A stretch of DNA of 64,000 nucleotides from Novosphingobium aquimarinum (GCF_009746585.1 NZ_WRPO01000003.1:62001-126000), one strand, 5' to 3'; positions 1 through 10,242 are shown, numbered from the stretch's first letter. Program-made: numbers and translations. Notes: generated by a model from the letters alone, not told the origin.

Positions 1-652
1 TGCCTTCCATCAGCTTGAGCAGCGCCTGCTGCACGCCTTCGCCCGATACGTCGCGCGTGATCGACGGGTTCTCGGCCTTGCGGCTGATCTTGTCGATCTC
101 GTCGATGTAGACGATACCGTGCTGAGCCTTTTCGACGTTGTAGTCGCTCGCTTGCAGAAGCTTGAGGATGATGTTCTCGACATCCTCGCCGACGTAACCG
201 GCTTCGGTCAGCGTCGTCGCATCGGCCATCGTGAACGGCACGTCGAAGGTCTTCGCCAAAGTCTGCGCGAGCAGCGTCTTGCCCGAACCGGTCGGCCCAA
301 CGAGCAGGATGTTCGACTTCGAAAGCTCGACCTCGCCGGACTTGCCCGAGTGCTTCAGCCGCTTGTAGTGATTATGCACCGCCACCGAAAGCACGCGCTT
401 GGCGCGGTTCTGGCCGATCACGTAATCGTTCAGCGTCTCGCAGATTTCCAGCGGAGTAGGCACTCCGCCGTCCTTCTTGCCCGCGATCCCGGCCTTGGTC
501 TCTTCGCGAATGATGTCGTTGCACAGCTCGACACACTCGTCGCAGATGAAGACCGTCGGCCCCGCGATCAGCTTGCGCACCTCGTGCTGAGACTTCCCGC
601 AGAAGCTGCAATACAGGGTGCTTTTTGAATCAGATCCGCTCAATTTTGTCAT
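1..652 (-). CDS. clpX: ATP-dependent Clp protease ATP-binding subunit ClpX (3' end outside window)
   Basis: ClpX is the hexameric AAA+ unfoldase that delivers cytosolic substrates to ClpP. The visible 217 residues begin [10 protein letters not shown]. They show the N-terminal C4 zinc-binding domain (CSFC then CDECVELC), the Walker A motif GPTGSGKT and the Walker B region [10 protein letters not shown]. The reading runs off the left edge after [12 protein letters not shown], so roughly half of a usual ~420-residue ClpX is present. The start is the ATG that gives the conserved zinc-finger N-terminus. clpP lies immediately upstream on the same strand with a gap of about 115 bases, the usual clpP-clpX order. 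Nothing looks unusual in the visible part. Confidence 0.97.
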   Translation of the reverse strand, partial: MTKLSGSDSKSTLYCSFCGKSQHEVRKLIAGPTVFICDECVELCNDIIREETKAGIAGKKDGGVPTPLEICETLNDYVIGQNRAKRVLSVAVHNHYKRLKHSGKSGEVELSKSNILLVGPTGSGKTLLAQTLAKTFDVPFTMADATTLTEAGYVGEDVENIILKLLQASDYNVEKAQHGIVYIDEIDKISRKAENPSITRDVSGEGVQQALLKLMEG

Positions 653-767
653 TCTCTGCCGCTAGGCCCCCGATGAGGCGACTCGCCGACCTTACTATCT
701 GGTCGGCCTCATGATCAATCCTGCCACACATTTGCTTGCTCAAGACTGAAGACGTTCCTACGCTTCG

Positions 768-1439
768 TTATTCCTTGGTCTCCGCCTTCTCCGCATCCGG
801 ACGGCTTTCGAAGACCTTGTCGACGATCCCAAATCCCAGCGCCTCGTCGGCTTCCAGGAAGGTATCGCGGTCCATCGCCTTCTCGATCTCGTCTAGCGTC
901 TTGCCGGTGTACTTCACGTAAAGATCGTTCAGGCGCTTGCGCATACGCAGGATTTCGCGCGCCTGGATCTCGATGTCGGCGGCCATGCCGCGTGCACCGC
1001 CGGAGGGCTGGTGGACCATGATCCGGGCGTTCGGCAGCGCGATGCGCATGCCCGGCTCGCCGGCTGCAAGCAGGAAGCTGCCCATCGAGGCGGCTTGGCC
1101 GATGCATACGGTCGAAACGCGCGGACGGATGTACTGCATGGTGTCGTGGATCGCCATGCCCGCCGTAACGACGCCGCCCGGCGAGTTGATGTACATCGAG
1201 ATGTCCTTGGAAGGATTCTCGGATTCGAGGAACAACAGCTGCGCCACGATCAGCGAAGCCATGCCGTCCTCGACCTGACCCGTCACGAAGACGATGCGCT
1301 CGCGCAGCAGGCGCGAGAAGATGTCGAAACTGCGCTCACCGCGGCTGGTCTGCTCGACCACCATGGGCACGAGCGCGCCGGTCACGGGGTCGGTAGTGAA
1401 TTTGCCCTGGCTTCCGGAGTGGCCGAAAAGGTCGATCAT
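768..1439 (-). CDS. clpP: ATP-dependent Clp protease proteolytic subunit ClpP
   Basis: ClpP is the tetradecameric serine peptidase that degrades proteins unfolded by ClpX or ClpA. The protein is 223 residues with the triad Ser118 (GQAASMG), His143 (MVHQPSGG) and Asp192. The spacings of 25 and 49 residues equal those of E. coli ClpP. I chose the start [10 protein letters not shown] because AGAGG sits 6 bases upstream of that ATG. An in-frame upstream start would add 14 basic residues that the family lacks. The protein carries the usual short acidic C-terminus. It lies between tig and clpX in the same orientation, a protein-quality-control block. Confidence 0.97.
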   Translation of the reverse strand: MIDLFGHSGSQGKFTTDPVTGALVPMVVEQTSRGERSFDIFSRLLRERIVFVTGQVEDGMASLIVAQLLFLESENPSKDISMYINSPGGVVTAGMAIHDTMQYIRPRVSTVCIGQAASMGSFLLAAGEPGMRIALPNARIMVHQPSGGARGMAADIEIQAREILRMRKRLNDLYVKYTGKTLDEIEKAMDRDTFLEADEALGFGIVDKVFESRPDAEKAETKE

Positions 1440-1775
1440 GAGGGTCCTCTTGCTTCTGACCCGCATATGTCGCGTCCTCATCAGCGATGTTCAAGGGCAT
1501 TAACCGATAATCCGCCCGGACGGATGTGGATGAATGTCCCGCCGGATGAGCTGAAGCGCCGCATGAAGGCCTGATCTGCCTGCTTTCCCGGATCAGGATC
1601 GGGCGCATCGAATGGGTCGTCGCCCTGTGCCCCCGCGGCGCGAACCGTTGAACCGGGGAGATGAATCCGGTGCCGCGCATAGACTGAGAGCCTGAACGAT
1701 ACGGCCCAACGCGAACGGCCCGGCGGATGGTGCACCGGGCCGTCTGCGTGCCATGCGGCAAGATGCCAAGAGATC
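1440..1775. other. tig-clpP intergenic region (336 bases)
   Basis: No gene is supported here. The tig-proximal part holds a perfect 9-bp hairpin (ACGGCCCGG / CCGGGCCGT, 1715-1743, 11-base loop). It could terminate or attenuate leftward transcription from tig, but it has no U-run. The clpP-proximal part holds the clpP leader and candidate promoter. Confidence 0.5.
1464..1495 (-). promoter_or_regulatory. possible heat-shock-type promoter of clpP
   Basis: Reading leftward, CTTGAAC is followed about 19 bases later by CATATG, which ends about 24 bases before the clpP start. CTTGA is the core of sigma-32 -35 boxes in alphaproteobacteria, and clpP is a classic heat-shock gene. The -10 match is poor, so this is only a candidate. 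Confidence 0.25.
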
Positions 1776-3404
1776 TTATTCGTCGGAAGCAGACGCTTTC
1801 TTGGCCGGAGCCTTCTTGGCGGCGGGCTTCTTCGCTGCGGGCTTCTTGGCCGGAGCGTCGCCGTCGGCATCCGCCTTCTTGGCAGCCGCCTTCTTCGCGG
1901 GCGCCTTCTTGGCGGCGGGCTTGGCTTCGGCCTCATCGCTCTTCGCTTCATCGGCCTTGGCGTCATCAGCCTTGGTTTCGTCGCCACCATCTTCGGAAGC
2001 TGCCGCCTTCTTCGCGGCGGGCTTCTTGGCAGCCGCCTTCTTCGCCGGCTTGGCCTTGGCCTCGTCGCCCGAAGTTTCGTCCGTGTCCGCTTCGATCGCG
2101 GCCTGCAGCTCATCGCGGCTGACTTCGCGCTCGGTCACTTCGGATTTCTCGATCAGGAAGTCGACGACCTTGTCCTCGTAGAGCGGCGCGCGCAGCTGGG
2201 CGGCGGCCATCGGGTCGTTACGGATGTACTCGACGAACCGCTCGCGATCCTCGGGGCGATACTGCTGCGCAGCCTGCTGGATCAGCATCTGCATTTCCTG
2301 GCCGGTGATGTCGACCTTGTTGGCCTGGCCGATCTCGGAGAGCAGCAGGCCGAGGCGCACGCGGCGCTCGGCGATCTTGCGATAATCGTCCTTCTCGTCC
2401 TCGATCTCCTTGAGCGCGGCCTCGGGGTCTTCCTCGCTGCGCGCTTCGTTCTCGAGCTGGGCCCAGATCTGCGCGAACTCGGCTTCGACCATCGAGGGCG
2501 GGACATCGAAATCGTGGCCGGCGGCGAGGTGATCGAGCAGCTGGCGCTTCATCTGCGTGCGGGTCAGGCCGGCGGTTTCCTGCTCGAGCTGGCCCTTGAG
2601 CAGTCCGCGCAGCTGCTCGAGGCTTTCGAGGCCGAGCTGCTTGGCGAATTCGTCGTCGATCTTGGTCTCGGCCGGTGCCTTGACCTCGTGCACGGTGATG
2701 TCGAAGGTCGCGTCCTTTCCGGCCAGGTTCTCGGCCGGATAGTCCTCGGGGAAGGTCACGGTGATCGTGCGTTCCTCGCCCGCCTTGGCACCCACCAGCT
2801 GCTCTTCGAAGCCGGGGATGAGCCGGCCCGAACCGATCACGATCGCCTGGCCCTCGGCCTTGCCGCCTTCGAACTCGACGCCATCGAGCTTGCCGACGAA
2901 GTCGCACATCACCTGGTCGCCGTCCTCGGCGGCGCGATCGACCGTCTCATAGGACTTCTGCTGATCGGCAAAGCGCGCGATCGCTTCCTCGATCTGCTCG
3001 TCGGTCACGGGTACGACCAGCTTTTCCAACTTGATCCCGTCCGTCGATGGCGCTTCGATCGCAGGCAGGATCTCGAGATTGACCGAAAGCTCGGCGTCCT
3101 TGCCTTGCTCGTAGCCCTCGCCCAGCGCGACCTGCGGCTGCATCGCCGGGCGCAGCTCGTGCTTGGCTACGAGCGCGTCCATCGCTTCGCGAATCGAGGT
3201 GTTGAGCGCGTCCTGGTGCAGCGCATCACCATGCATCTTGCGGATCAGGTTCGCCGGAACCTTGCCGGGGCGGAAGCCGGGCATGCGCACTTGCGGCGCG
3301 AGCCGCTCGACCTCGCCCTCGATCCGGTCGGTGATGTCTTTCGCCGGAATCGTGACGGTGTAGGCGCGCTTCAGTCCTTCGCTGGACGTCTCGACGATCT
3401 GCAT
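1776..3404 (-). CDS. tig: trigger factor with long Lys/Ala-rich C-terminal extension
   Basis: Trigger factor is the ribosome-bound chaperone and peptidyl-prolyl isomerase that receives nascent chains. The ribosome-docking signature GFRPGK is at residues 43-48, an FKBP-type PPIase domain spans roughly 160-240, and the C-terminal chaperone arms follow. The protein has 542 residues against about 430 in E. coli. The excess is a low-complexity tail from about residue 442, made of repeated PAAKK/PAKK modules broken by an acidic segment (ETKADDAKADEAKSDEAEAK). Such histone-H1-like tails usually bind nucleic acid or acidic surfaces; that role is inference here. The start follows GGAAGG. It is in the same orientation as clpP and clpX. 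Confidence 0.95.
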   Translation of the reverse strand: MQIVETSSEGLKRAYTVTIPAKDITDRIEGEVERLAPQVRMPGFRPGKVPANLIRKMHGDALHQDALNTSIREAMDALVAKHELRPAMQPQVALGEGYEQGKDAELSVNLEILPAIEAPSTDGIKLEKLVVPVTDEQIEEAIARFADQQKSYETVDRAAEDGDQVMCDFVGKLDGVEFEGGKAEGQAIVIGSGRLIPGFEEQLVGAKAGEERTITVTFPEDYPAENLAGKDATFDITVHEVKAPAETKIDDEFAKQLGLESLEQLRGLLKGQLEQETAGLTRTQMKRQLLDHLAAGHDFDVPPSMVEAEFAQIWAQLENEARSEEDPEAALKEIEDEKDDYRKIAERRVRLGLLLSEIGQANKVDITGQEMQMLIQQAAQQYRPEDRERFVEYIRNDPMAAAQLRAPLYEDKVVDFLIEKSEVTEREVSRDELQAAIEADTDETSGDEAKAKPAKKAAAKKPAAKKAAASEDGGDETKADDAKADEAKSDEAEAKPAAKKAPAKKAAAKKADADGDAPAKKPAAKKPAAKKAPAKKASASDE

Positions 3405-3456
3405 TACTGGGAAGCCTTCCTGTTATTCTGTCGCTCTGATCCGGAGCGCGGAAGAC

Positions 3457-3542
3457 TGGTGCGGGCGAAGGGACTCGAACCCCCACATCACGAAGATACC
3501 AGAACCTAAATCTGGCGCGTCTACCAATTCCGCCACGCCCGC
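3457..3542 (-). tRNA. tRNA-Leu (anticodon UAG)
   Basis: Read on the minus strand, GCGGGCG pairs with CGCCCGC to form the acceptor stem. The D-arm GGCGGAATTGGTAGACGC and the long variable arm are of the leucine type. The anticodon stem-loop is CCAGA-TTTAGGT-TCTGG, giving anticodon UAG. The T-arm contains GGTTCGAGTCC. CCA is encoded. The 86-base length fits a class II tRNA. Confidence 0.97.
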
Positions 3543-3667
3543 CCGGACAAAGCATGAAACTCAAGCGTGAGGCCCTTATAAGCCATAGGCGAAAAGGGCA
3601 AGCACTGCTGCTTGCGCCCGCGTCGCGCGATCCCCAAGTCGTTTGCAAGGCAAACAAAGGCTTTATC

Positions 3668-3841
3668 ATGGCAACCCAACCCGACCCGCCGCCCGATCGC
3701 GACGAACCGCTATCGCCGCCCGAAACGCCGCCGATGGCGCCCGAACCGGGCCCGGCTACACCGCCGGCGGAAACTCCGCCGCTTGCCCCCGATACCGACG
3801 TTCCCGAGATCGCGCCGCCGGAAACCCCTAGCGAATTCTGA
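3668..3841 (+). CDS. small proline-rich hypothetical protein
   Basis: This reads as a 57-residue protein, MATQPDPPPDRDEPLSPPE and onward, with nearly every third residue proline and many acidic residues. There is no membrane segment or signal peptide. A plausible AAAGG lies 7 bases upstream of the ATG. The last 14 bases overlap the 3' end of sppA, which reads the other way. The composition suggests an intrinsically disordered polypeptide, but GC-rich spurious frames can also look proline-rich, so confidence is moderate. No function can be assigned. Confidence 0.45.
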   Translation: MATQPDPPPDRDEPLSPPETPPMAPEPGPATPPAETPPLAPDTDVPEIAPPETPSEF

Positions 3842-5711
3842 AGCCGGCGAGCAGCGCAAGCGTCTCGAACAGCCCGGTTTTCGCCGGCCCGGCGTGTGTC
3901 CCGGGTTGCGCCGGGCATTCCATGCAGTAGGCCTGAACGCCGCGCGGCTGCGCCATCGTGCGCAAGCGATCGAGCAAGCCCGCCGCCGACAGCCGCTGGC
4001 GATCGGCGACCAGCGCGGTGAAATCGCCTGACGCCTGCGCGGTTTCGGAATTGCGCAGCTGTAGCAGGAACTGGCTCAGCGCATCGCTTTCCTCGCCCAG
4101 ATACTGCGCGTGCCAGGGCGCATTGCCGATGCCACCCGCCTTCGCCGCGTAAGCGAGCGCGGTCTGGAGATCGCCGTACTGGTCGATCAGCCCGATTCGT
4201 TTCGCGTCCGACCCGATCCAGACGCGGCCTTGCGCGATCGCGTCGATCTGTTCGGGAGAGCGCCCGCGTGATTGCGCCACATGGCCGATGAACTTGGCGT
4301 AATTGTTTTCGACCGAAGACTGGAAGATGCTCGCCATCTCGGGCGAAATCCCGAACAGGATGTCGGGCTGGCCGGACAGCGGCGTCGTTTTCACCCCGCC
4401 ACCGGTCACGCCGACATCGGCCAGCAGATCCTCGAACGATGCGAGCACCGCGAAGACTCCGATGGAGCCCGTCAGGGTGCCCGGATCGGCGAAGATGCGC
4501 TGCGCGGGCGTTGCCACCCAGTAGCCGCCGCTCGCCGCCATGTCGCCCATCGAGACGACGACCGGGATCTTCTTTTCCTTGAAGGCTTCGATGGCAAGGC
4601 GGATCCGTTCGGACGCCATCACCGATCCGCCGGGCGAATCGATCCGGACGACGAGCGCCTTGAGATCCTCGTCCAGAGCGTCCTCCAGAATCTTGGCGAT
4701 GCGCTCGCCGCCGGCGGTTCCCGGCCCGGCCTCTCCGTCGACGATGGTGCCGGCGATGGTGACGACGCCGATGGCCGCGCCCTCGGTGGGAAGCGGCGTC
4801 GCGGCAAGAAACGTATCGTAATCGGTCGCCGCGAAGCTGCCGGTCTCGCTGTCACCGATAGGCTTGCCGACGATCTTTGCGATTCGTTCGCCGAACGCGG
4901 TCTTGCTGCCGAGCCGGTCGACCAGGCCCGCGCTCTTCGCCGCGGTCGCGAGATCGCCGCTCGCTTGTTCGATCCAGGCGGCGGGTTGCTGGGTGACCGT
5001 TTCGAACGCCAGCCTGGGTCTCGCACCGGTAATGTCGCTGCGATAGGCAGCGAGGCGCCCTTCGTAGACCGCCTCGAGCGAGCGCCGCGCCGGTTCGGAC
5101 GGGCCCTCGAGCAGATAGGGCTCGACCGCGCTCTTGTAAGTGCCGACCCGATAGACGTGCGGAGTCACGCCGTACTTTTCGAGCGCCTTGCCGAAATACA
5201 TGTTGTTGCCGCCCGGCCCGGCGATGAACGCCGCTCCCATCGGGTCGAGCCAGACTTCGCTGGCATGCGCCGCGAGTTGCACGCCATCGTCGACATAGCC
5301 GTTGGCGTAGGTCAGCACGGGTTTGCCGGCCTGGCGAACCTCGTCCATCGCCGCGCCGATCTGGCGCAAGTTCACGTATCCGCCGCCCAGGAAGCGCGAC
5401 ATATCGAGCACGACCGCCTTGATCCGCGTGTCCTTGGCCGCCGCACGGATCGTGCGGGCGACGTCGCGGGCGCGAAATTCGCGAGTGGGTGCCTGCGTCG
5501 CGGTGAGCAGCGAAAACGGATCGACGGGCGCCGGCTCTTCGACGACGACGCCGGCAAGCTCGATCAGCAAGGCCCCGTCCGCGATCTTGCCGGGCGCGGG
5601 CCGCATCGACAGCAGCGCGTAGAGCCCGCCGAAAAACAGCAACATGAAGACGAGCACAAGGCCGTCCTTGACCGCGACCAGCAGTTTCCAGACCTTGCGC
5701 GCGAATTCCAT
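3828..5711 (-). CDS. sppA: signal peptide peptidase SppA, long (67K) form
   Basis: SppA is a membrane-anchored serine/lysine protease of the S49 family that degrades cleaved signal peptides and other membrane peptides. The 627 residues include one N-terminal transmembrane helix (about 17-36). Lys193 (TYKSAVEP) sits in the N-terminal half and Ser394 (DMAASGGYW) in the C-terminal half. This is the split Lys-Ser dyad of the tandem-domain form, with E. coli-like spacing. The start is preceded by AAGGAA at good distance. The gene diverges from pyrB across about 150 bases. Confidence 0.93.
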   Translation of the reverse strand: MEFARKVWKLLVAVKDGLVLVFMLLFFGGLYALLSMRPAPGKIADGALLIELAGVVVEEPAPVDPFSLLTATQAPTREFRARDVARTIRAAAKDTRIKAVVLDMSRFLGGGYVNLRQIGAAMDEVRQAGKPVLTYANGYVDDGVQLAAHASEVWLDPMGAAFIAGPGGNNMYFGKALEKYGVTPHVYRVGTYKSAVEPYLLEGPSEPARRSLEAVYEGRLAAYRSDITGARPRLAFETVTQQPAAWIEQASGDLATAAKSAGLVDRLGSKTAFGERIAKIVGKPIGDSETGSFAATDYDTFLAATPLPTEGAAIGVVTIAGTIVDGEAGPGTAGGERIAKILEDALDEDLKALVVRIDSPGGSVMASERIRLAIEAFKEKKIPVVVSMGDMAASGGYWVATPAQRIFADPGTLTGSIGVFAVLASFEDLLADVGVTGGGVKTTPLSGQPDILFGISPEMASIFQSSVENNYAKFIGHVAQSRGRSPEQIDAIAQGRVWIGSDAKRIGLIDQYGDLQTALAYAAKAGGIGNAPWHAQYLGEESDALSQFLLQLRNSETAQASGDFTALVADRQRLSAAGLLDRLRTMAQPRGVQAYCMECPAQPGTHAGPAKTGLFETLALLAGFRIR

Positions 5712-5862
5712 GAGTGTCGTTCCTTCGGCTTCGGCGCCGCCTTACGAGCTTGGTGCGAGGCTGAAAAGCCGAACTGCCCCAAACGGCATCGACAGGCTGC
5801 GCACGAGAGACGACAATAAGCGCTTGAGCGAGGATAGCGGACGGCTTAGGGCCTCGTTTCCA

Positions 5863-6843
5863 ATGCGATCGAGTGCCACATCCTATCCGGAAGGCTCCGC
5901 GGCCTTTCCGCACCGCGGCCTCGTGGGCATTGCCGGACTGGCCCCGCACGAAATCATGTTCCTGCTCGACGAGGCGGAACAGTGGGTCGACCTCAATCGC
6001 CATGCGCAAAAGCACCGCGATTTGCTGTCCGGGCTCACCATCATCAACGCCTTCTTCGAGAACTCGACCCGCACGTTGCTGAGCTTCGAGATCGCGGGCA
6101 AGCGGCTCGGCGCCGACGTCGTCAACATGCACGCCGCGACGTCGAGCGTGAAGAAGGGCGAGACGCTGCTCGATACCGCCGCGACGCTCAACGCGATGCA
6201 TGCCGATGCGATCGTCATCCGGCATGCCAGCTCGGGCGCGGTGCAGCTGATCGGCGACAAGGTCGATTGCCCCGTGCTCAACGCGGGCGACGGCCAGCAC
6301 GAACATCCCACCCAGGCCCTGCTCGACGCGCTGACGATCCGCCACGCCAAGCGCGCTTTCAATGGCCTGCGCGTGGTGATCTGCGGCGACATCCTGCACA
6401 GCCGCGTCGCCCGCTCGAACATCCTGAGCCTTTCCTCGCTCGGTGCCGACATTCGCGTCTGCGCGCCGCCCGCGCTGATGCCGGTCGGGATCGAAGCGAT
6501 GAACGTCGCGCCGTTCCACAATTTCGACGCCGCCATCGCGGGCGCCGACGTGGTGATGATGCTGCGCCTTCAGAACGAGCGGATGCAGGGCGACTTCATC
6601 CCCTCCCCGCGCGAATACCGGCACCTCTATGGCCTCACACTCGATCGGTTGTCCCTCGCCAGCCCGGATGCGCTGGTGATGCACCCAGGCCCCATGAATC
6701 GCGGCATCGAGATCGACAGCAACGTGGCCGACATGGTCGAACGCTCGCTGATCACGCTGCAAGTCGAAATGGGCGTCGCCATCCGCATGGCCTGCCTCGA
6801 CGTGCTGACTCGGCGCGCCCGCGGGGTGGAAGGCTGGGCATGA
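5863..6843 (+). CDS. pyrB: aspartate carbamoyltransferase catalytic subunit
   Basis: This enzyme condenses carbamoyl phosphate with L-aspartate in de novo pyrimidine synthesis. The carbamoyl-phosphate site [12 protein letters not shown], the loop [10 protein letters not shown] and the C-terminal [10 protein letters not shown] are all present. The protein is about 326 residues from the chosen ATG, with family-typical length and N-terminus. A longer frame reaches into the sppA promoter and was rejected. No pyrI regulatory-chain gene follows. The next gene is a dihydroorotase-like gene overlapping by 4 bases (ATGA), the arrangement of Pseudomonas-type ATCase complexes in which PyrB associates with an inactive dihydroorotase homologue. 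Confidence 0.96.
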   Translation: MRSSATSYPEGSAAFPHRGLVGIAGLAPHEIMFLLDEAEQWVDLNRHAQKHRDLLSGLTIINAFFENSTRTLLSFEIAGKRLGADVVNMHAATSSVKKGETLLDTAATLNAMHADAIVIRHASSGAVQLIGDKVDCPVLNAGDGQHEHPTQALLDALTIRHAKRAFNGLRVVICGDILHSRVARSNILSLSSLGADIRVCAPPALMPVGIEAMNVAPFHNFDAAIAGADVVMMLRLQNERMQGDFIPSPREYRHLYGLTLDRLSLASPDALVMHPGPMNRGIEIDSNVADMVERSLITLQVEMGVAIRMACLDVLTRRARGVEGWA

Positions 6844-8096
6844 GCAAAACCGCGCCGCTCACGATCACCGGCGGCAAGCTGCTGCGGCCCGATGGCACGC
6901 TGGAAGCCGGCACGCTGCGCTGCGCCGACGGCCGGATCGTCGCGCTGGGTGCCGATGTCACGCCGCAGGACGGCGACACGGTGCACGATGCGGGCGGGTT
7001 GATCGTCGCGCCCGGTCTCGTCGATCTCGGTGCCTATGCGGTCGACAAGCCCGCGTTTCACTTCGGCGGCATCACTCGCGCGGCGCTGATGCCCGACCAG
7101 ACCCCGCCGCTCGATGTGCCATCGCGGGTGCGCTACGTGGCGCTGTCCGGAAAGCCCGACTTCTGGGTCCATCCCCTCGCCGCCGCGACACGCGGCCTCG
7201 AAGGCAGTGCGCTCGCCGAACTCGGTCTGATGCGGGACGCCGGCGCGCGCGGCATCGCCACCGGGCGGCGCTGGATTGCCGATTCGGGCACGATGCTGCG
7301 CGTGATGCAGTATGCCGCGATGCTCGACCTCGTGGTCTTCGTGCATGCGCAGGATTCGAACCTCATGGGCTCGGCGGTCGCGACCGCAGGCGAGATGGCG
7401 ACGCGGCTCGGCCTGCCTGCCGCCCCGGCCGAAGCCGAAGCGCTGGCGATCTCGCGGGACCTGCTGCTTGCCGAAATGACTGGCGCGCGTCTGCACTTGC
7501 GCAAGGTGACGACCGCACGTGGGCTCGATCTCGTGCGTGCCGCCAAGGACAAGGGCATCAAGGTCACCGCCGGCGTCAGCCCCGCCTATTTCATGCTGTC
7601 CGACCTCGCGCTGGCCGAATACCGCTCGTTCATGCACCTCTCGCCGCCACTGCGTTCCGAGGCGGACCGCAAGGCAGTGATCGCCGCGATCGCCGACGGC
7701 ACGATCGACGCGATCGCTTCGGGACACGATCCGCGCGGCTCGGAAGACAAGCGCCTGCCTTTCGCCGATTCCGCCCCCGGCATGGCCGGCGCCGAGACGC
7801 TACTGCCGCTGACGATGAACCTGGTGCGCGACGAGGTCATCACGCTCGGCCGCGCGTTCGAACTGCTTGCTGGCAACCCTGCGCGCGTGCTCGGGGTCGA
7901 GGCGGGAAGGCTCGAACCCGGCGCCGAGGCCGACATCGCGATCATCGACCGCGATCGGCCCTGGATCGTCGACTCGGACCAGATGGCTGCCAGCGCAGGC
8001 AACACCCCGTTCGACAAGCAACCGGTGCAAGGCCGCGTCGCCGCGCTGTTCAAGGGCGGCGCGAGAGTCGGGCAGAAGAAGACGGCGACGACGTGA
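6840..8096 (+). CDS. pyrC': dihydroorotase-like protein, probably non-catalytic (PyrC' type)
   Basis: The 418-residue protein has the amidohydrolase/dihydroorotase fold pattern ([10 protein letters not shown], then [12 protein letters not shown] and the NPARVLG tail), but the metal centre is missing. The canonical DxHxH after GLVD reads DLGAY (Gly64, Tyr66). The HVS/T segment reads HLRKVTT without the second His. The TDHAPH motif reads SGHDPRG. Loss of all three points to a structural partner rather than an active enzyme. It is translationally coupled to pyrB. By family knowledge it probably supports assembly of the ATCase dodecamer, and an active PyrC must be encoded outside the window. Confidence 0.88.
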   Translation: MSKTAPLTITGGKLLRPDGTLEAGTLRCADGRIVALGADVTPQDGDTVHDAGGLIVAPGLVDLGAYAVDKPAFHFGGITRAALMPDQTPPLDVPSRVRYVALSGKPDFWVHPLAAATRGLEGSALAELGLMRDAGARGIATGRRWIADSGTMLRVMQYAAMLDLVVFVHAQDSNLMGSAVATAGEMATRLGLPAAPAEAEALAISRDLLLAEMTGARLHLRKVTTARGLDLVRAAKDKGIKVTAGVSPAYFMLSDLALAEYRSFMHLSPPLRSEADRKAVIAAIADGTIDAIASGHDPRGSEDKRLPFADSAPGMAGAETLLPLTMNLVRDEVITLGRAFELLAGNPARVLGVEAGRLEPGAEADIAIIDRDRPWIVDSDQMAASAGNTPFDKQPVQGRVAALFKGGARVGQKKTATT

Positions 8097-8746
8097 AGCC
8101 GATCATCACCGTGTTCGAACGCTCGCCCGACCGCGGGCGGGGTCTCGCGCGCGACATGCGAGTGCGCTGGGCGCTGGAGGAAGCGGAGCAGGACTACGAA
8201 GTGCGCACTGTCTCGTTCGAGGCGATGAAGCAGCCCGGGTACCTTGCCCTCCAGCCTTTCGGGCAAATTCCGGTTTACCAGGAAGGCGATCTCGTCCTGT
8301 TCGAATCGGGCGCGATCGTCCTGCACGTGGCGGAGCGTTTCGGCGGCCGCCTGTTGCCGGAAGCCCCCTCGGCCCGCGCTCGCCAGATCAGCTGGCTTTT
8401 CGCTGCGATCGATACCGTAGAGCCGCCCGTGTTCGAGCTCGACCTCGTCGACATCCTCGATGGCTGCAAGCCCTGGCTCGAGGATCGCCGACAAGCGCTG
8501 GAGGGTCTGGCCTCCGTCCGGCTCGATGCGCTGGCGGCCGCATTGGGAGAATCCGATTGGTTGGATGGCGCATTCGGTGCCGGCGACCTGATGATGGTCA
8601 CCGTCCTGCGTCGACTGTCAGGCACGGCCCTGATGGGGCGCTACCCATCGCTCATCGACTACATCGCGCGTGGAGAGGCACGTCCAGCCTTCCAGCGCGC
8701 TTTCGCCGCGCAGCGCACACTTTTCGAAGCCTCTCAAGCCGAGTGA
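8093..8746 (+). CDS. glutathione S-transferase family protein
   Basis: The 217-residue protein has a thioredoxin-like N-terminal domain. The cis-proline region FGQIPVYQEGD and the glutathione-contacting FESGAI are clear. A helical C-terminal domain follows. It starts with GTG overlapping the stop codon of the dihydroorotase-like gene (GTGA), so it is the third gene of the pyrB operon. The substrate is unknown. The motif around the first strand (ERSPDRGRG) lacks an obvious catalytic Ser or Cys, so it may be a binding or stress-related GST. Only the family call is firm. Confidence 0.85.
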   Translation: MKPIITVFERSPDRGRGLARDMRVRWALEEAEQDYEVRTVSFEAMKQPGYLALQPFGQIPVYQEGDLVLFESGAIVLHVAERFGGRLLPEAPSARARQISWLFAAIDTVEPPVFELDLVDILDGCKPWLEDRRQALEGLASVRLDALAAALGESDWLDGAFGAGDLMMVTVLRRLSGTALMGRYPSLIDYIARGEARPAFQRAFAAQRTLFEASQAE

Positions 8747-8748
8747 AG

Positions 8749-8776
8749 AAAAACCCCCGCCGCTGAGCGACGGGGG
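8749..8776 (-). terminator. rho-independent terminator of the parA/RHH/SPOR operon
   Basis: On the minus strand CGGGGG/CCCCCG-type arms flank a GCTCAGC-like core and are followed by five T residues. It lies between convergent genes, and the U-run orientation serves the leftward SPOR lipoprotein gene. The hairpin itself can also act on the GST gene. Confidence 0.75.
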
Positions 8777-8813
8777 GCAAGGTTTTCGCAAGAGGGATGC
8801 GAGGGAAAGAAGG

Positions 8814-10220
8814 TCAGCGGCTCGCGAGCATCGCACCGCTCTTGCCGCGCGCGGGCAATGCTCCGGGAAGCGGGCTGGTCTTGGCATAAGCAAAGCAGCC
8901 GAAGCCCGAACGTTTCACGGTCGAACACATCGAGCGTGCCGTTCCGTGATCGAAACCGGCGGCCGCGACGCGCCAGAAGCGCTTGCCGCGCACTTCGGCC
9001 TCAGTGATCACGAGATCGTGGTCGCGCAGCGCGGGATTGCGTTCGAGGTATATGTTCCAGGCCCGCTGCGCGTTCTCGGGGCTCGAGAACGAGCCGAGTT
9101 GCACGAGATGGGTCGGATCGCCGACCGGACGCGCGAGAACCGGATCGGCGGCCGCGACCGACCGCGTGCGCGGTGTCGTGGTGCTCGCCACAGCGGGTGC
9201 CGGGATCGCTTTCGCGACGGCGGCCGGAAGCGCCGGCTCACGCGGGACGGGCGCCGGTGCTGGCGCCGGAACAGGCGAGGCAACGGGATTGCGATACGCC
9301 TTTTCGAACGAGTTTTCGGTCGCGGCCGTGCGCACTTTGGTCGCCGGGGCGGGTTCGCTCACGGGCTGCGCAGGCGCGTTCCAGTAGGTCTCGCCGCCCT
9401 GGACGGGGGGCAGTTCCTGATCGCCGAAACTGGCGGGCAGTGTCTGCGGCTCGGCAAGCGGTTGCGGCTCGGCCGCCGCGAACTGCGGCGCGGACGGCGC
9501 GGCGCCGCCAAGCGCGAGCATCACCGGCTGACCGGGATCAGAGCGCACCGGCGCACCGAGCAGGCTGGCGACGCGGGTCGAATAATCTTCGGGACGGCCC
9601 ATCCGCGCCCAGGTGCTGATGCGTTCGTCGAGCTGGTCGGCGGGAACGTCCTGCGCCGCCATGATCCGCGCCTCGCTCCAGCGCCCGTCGAGCGCATAGG
9701 CATAAGCCAGGTTCTGGCGCAGCTTGGGCGTATCCTGCCCGGCGCGCAGCGCAGCGATAAGCACATCGACGCCTTCGCTGGTCGAACCGGCGAGCGCCAG
9801 GGCGAGCCCGAGGTCCCCGGCGGGGATCGTGTCGCGCCACTGTTTGAGCAAGGTGACGGCTTCGGAGCTGCGGCCCGAACCGATGTAGGCGAGCGACATG
9901 CCGAGAGCGGTGCGCGCCGAAACATCGCCGAGCGAGACCGCATCTTCGAACGTCGTCGCAGCCGAGGCGAAGCGGCCCGCCGTCAGGTAGGCCTGCGCCA
10001 GATCGACGCGCGCCGCCGCAACGTTCGGCGTGTTCAGCACCACTTTCTCGAGACGCGCGAGATCCTTGCTGTCGGCAAAGCTGCCCGGAGACGCGACCGG
10101 CGCCCCGCCGCTCGTGCTGGCGACGTGAGACTGCCCGGCGCAGCCAGCCACCAGGGCAGCGGCCATCGCGGTGCAGATCGCGAAACCTACGGGTTTGTTG
10201 TTGCTGAAGCCAATTGCCAT
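8814..10220 (-). CDS. TPR/SPOR-domain outer-membrane lipoprotein
   Basis: This is a 468-residue lipoprotein. The signal peptide ends in LVAGC (lipobox, with Cys about residue 27). Tetratricopeptide-like helices span about residues 50-200. A long Pro/Ala-rich linker leads to a C-terminal SPOR domain starting at HLVQLGSFSS. SPOR domains bind denuded septal peptidoglycan, so localisation to the division site is expected from family knowledge. The ATG chosen follows AGAGGAA and gives a clean signal peptide; the upstream in-frame start does not. It is the last gene of an operon after a ParA-like ATPase and a ribbon-helix-helix protein. Confidence 0.85.
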   Translation of the reverse strand: MAIGFSNNKPVGFAICTAMAAALVAGCAGQSHVASTSGGAPVASPGSFADSKDLARLEKVVLNTPNVAAARVDLAQAYLTAGRFASAATTFEDAVSLGDVSARTALGMSLAYIGSGRSSEAVTLLKQWRDTIPAGDLGLALALAGSTSEGVDVLIAALRAGQDTPKLRQNLAYAYALDGRWSEARIMAAQDVPADQLDERISTWARMGRPEDYSTRVASLLGAPVRSDPGQPVMLALGGAAPSAPQFAAAEPQPLAEPQTLPASFGDQELPPVQGGETYWNAPAQPVSEPAPATKVRTAATENSFEKAYRNPVASPVPAPAPAPVPREPALPAAVAKAIPAPAVASTTTPRTRSVAAADPVLARPVGDPTHLVQLGSFSSPENAQRAWNIYLERNPALRDHDLVITEAEVRGKRFWRVAAAGFDHGTARSMCSTVKRSGFGCFAYAKTSPLPGALPARGKSGAMLASR

Positions 10221-10242
10221 GGCAGGTTCCTCTTGTCGGATC

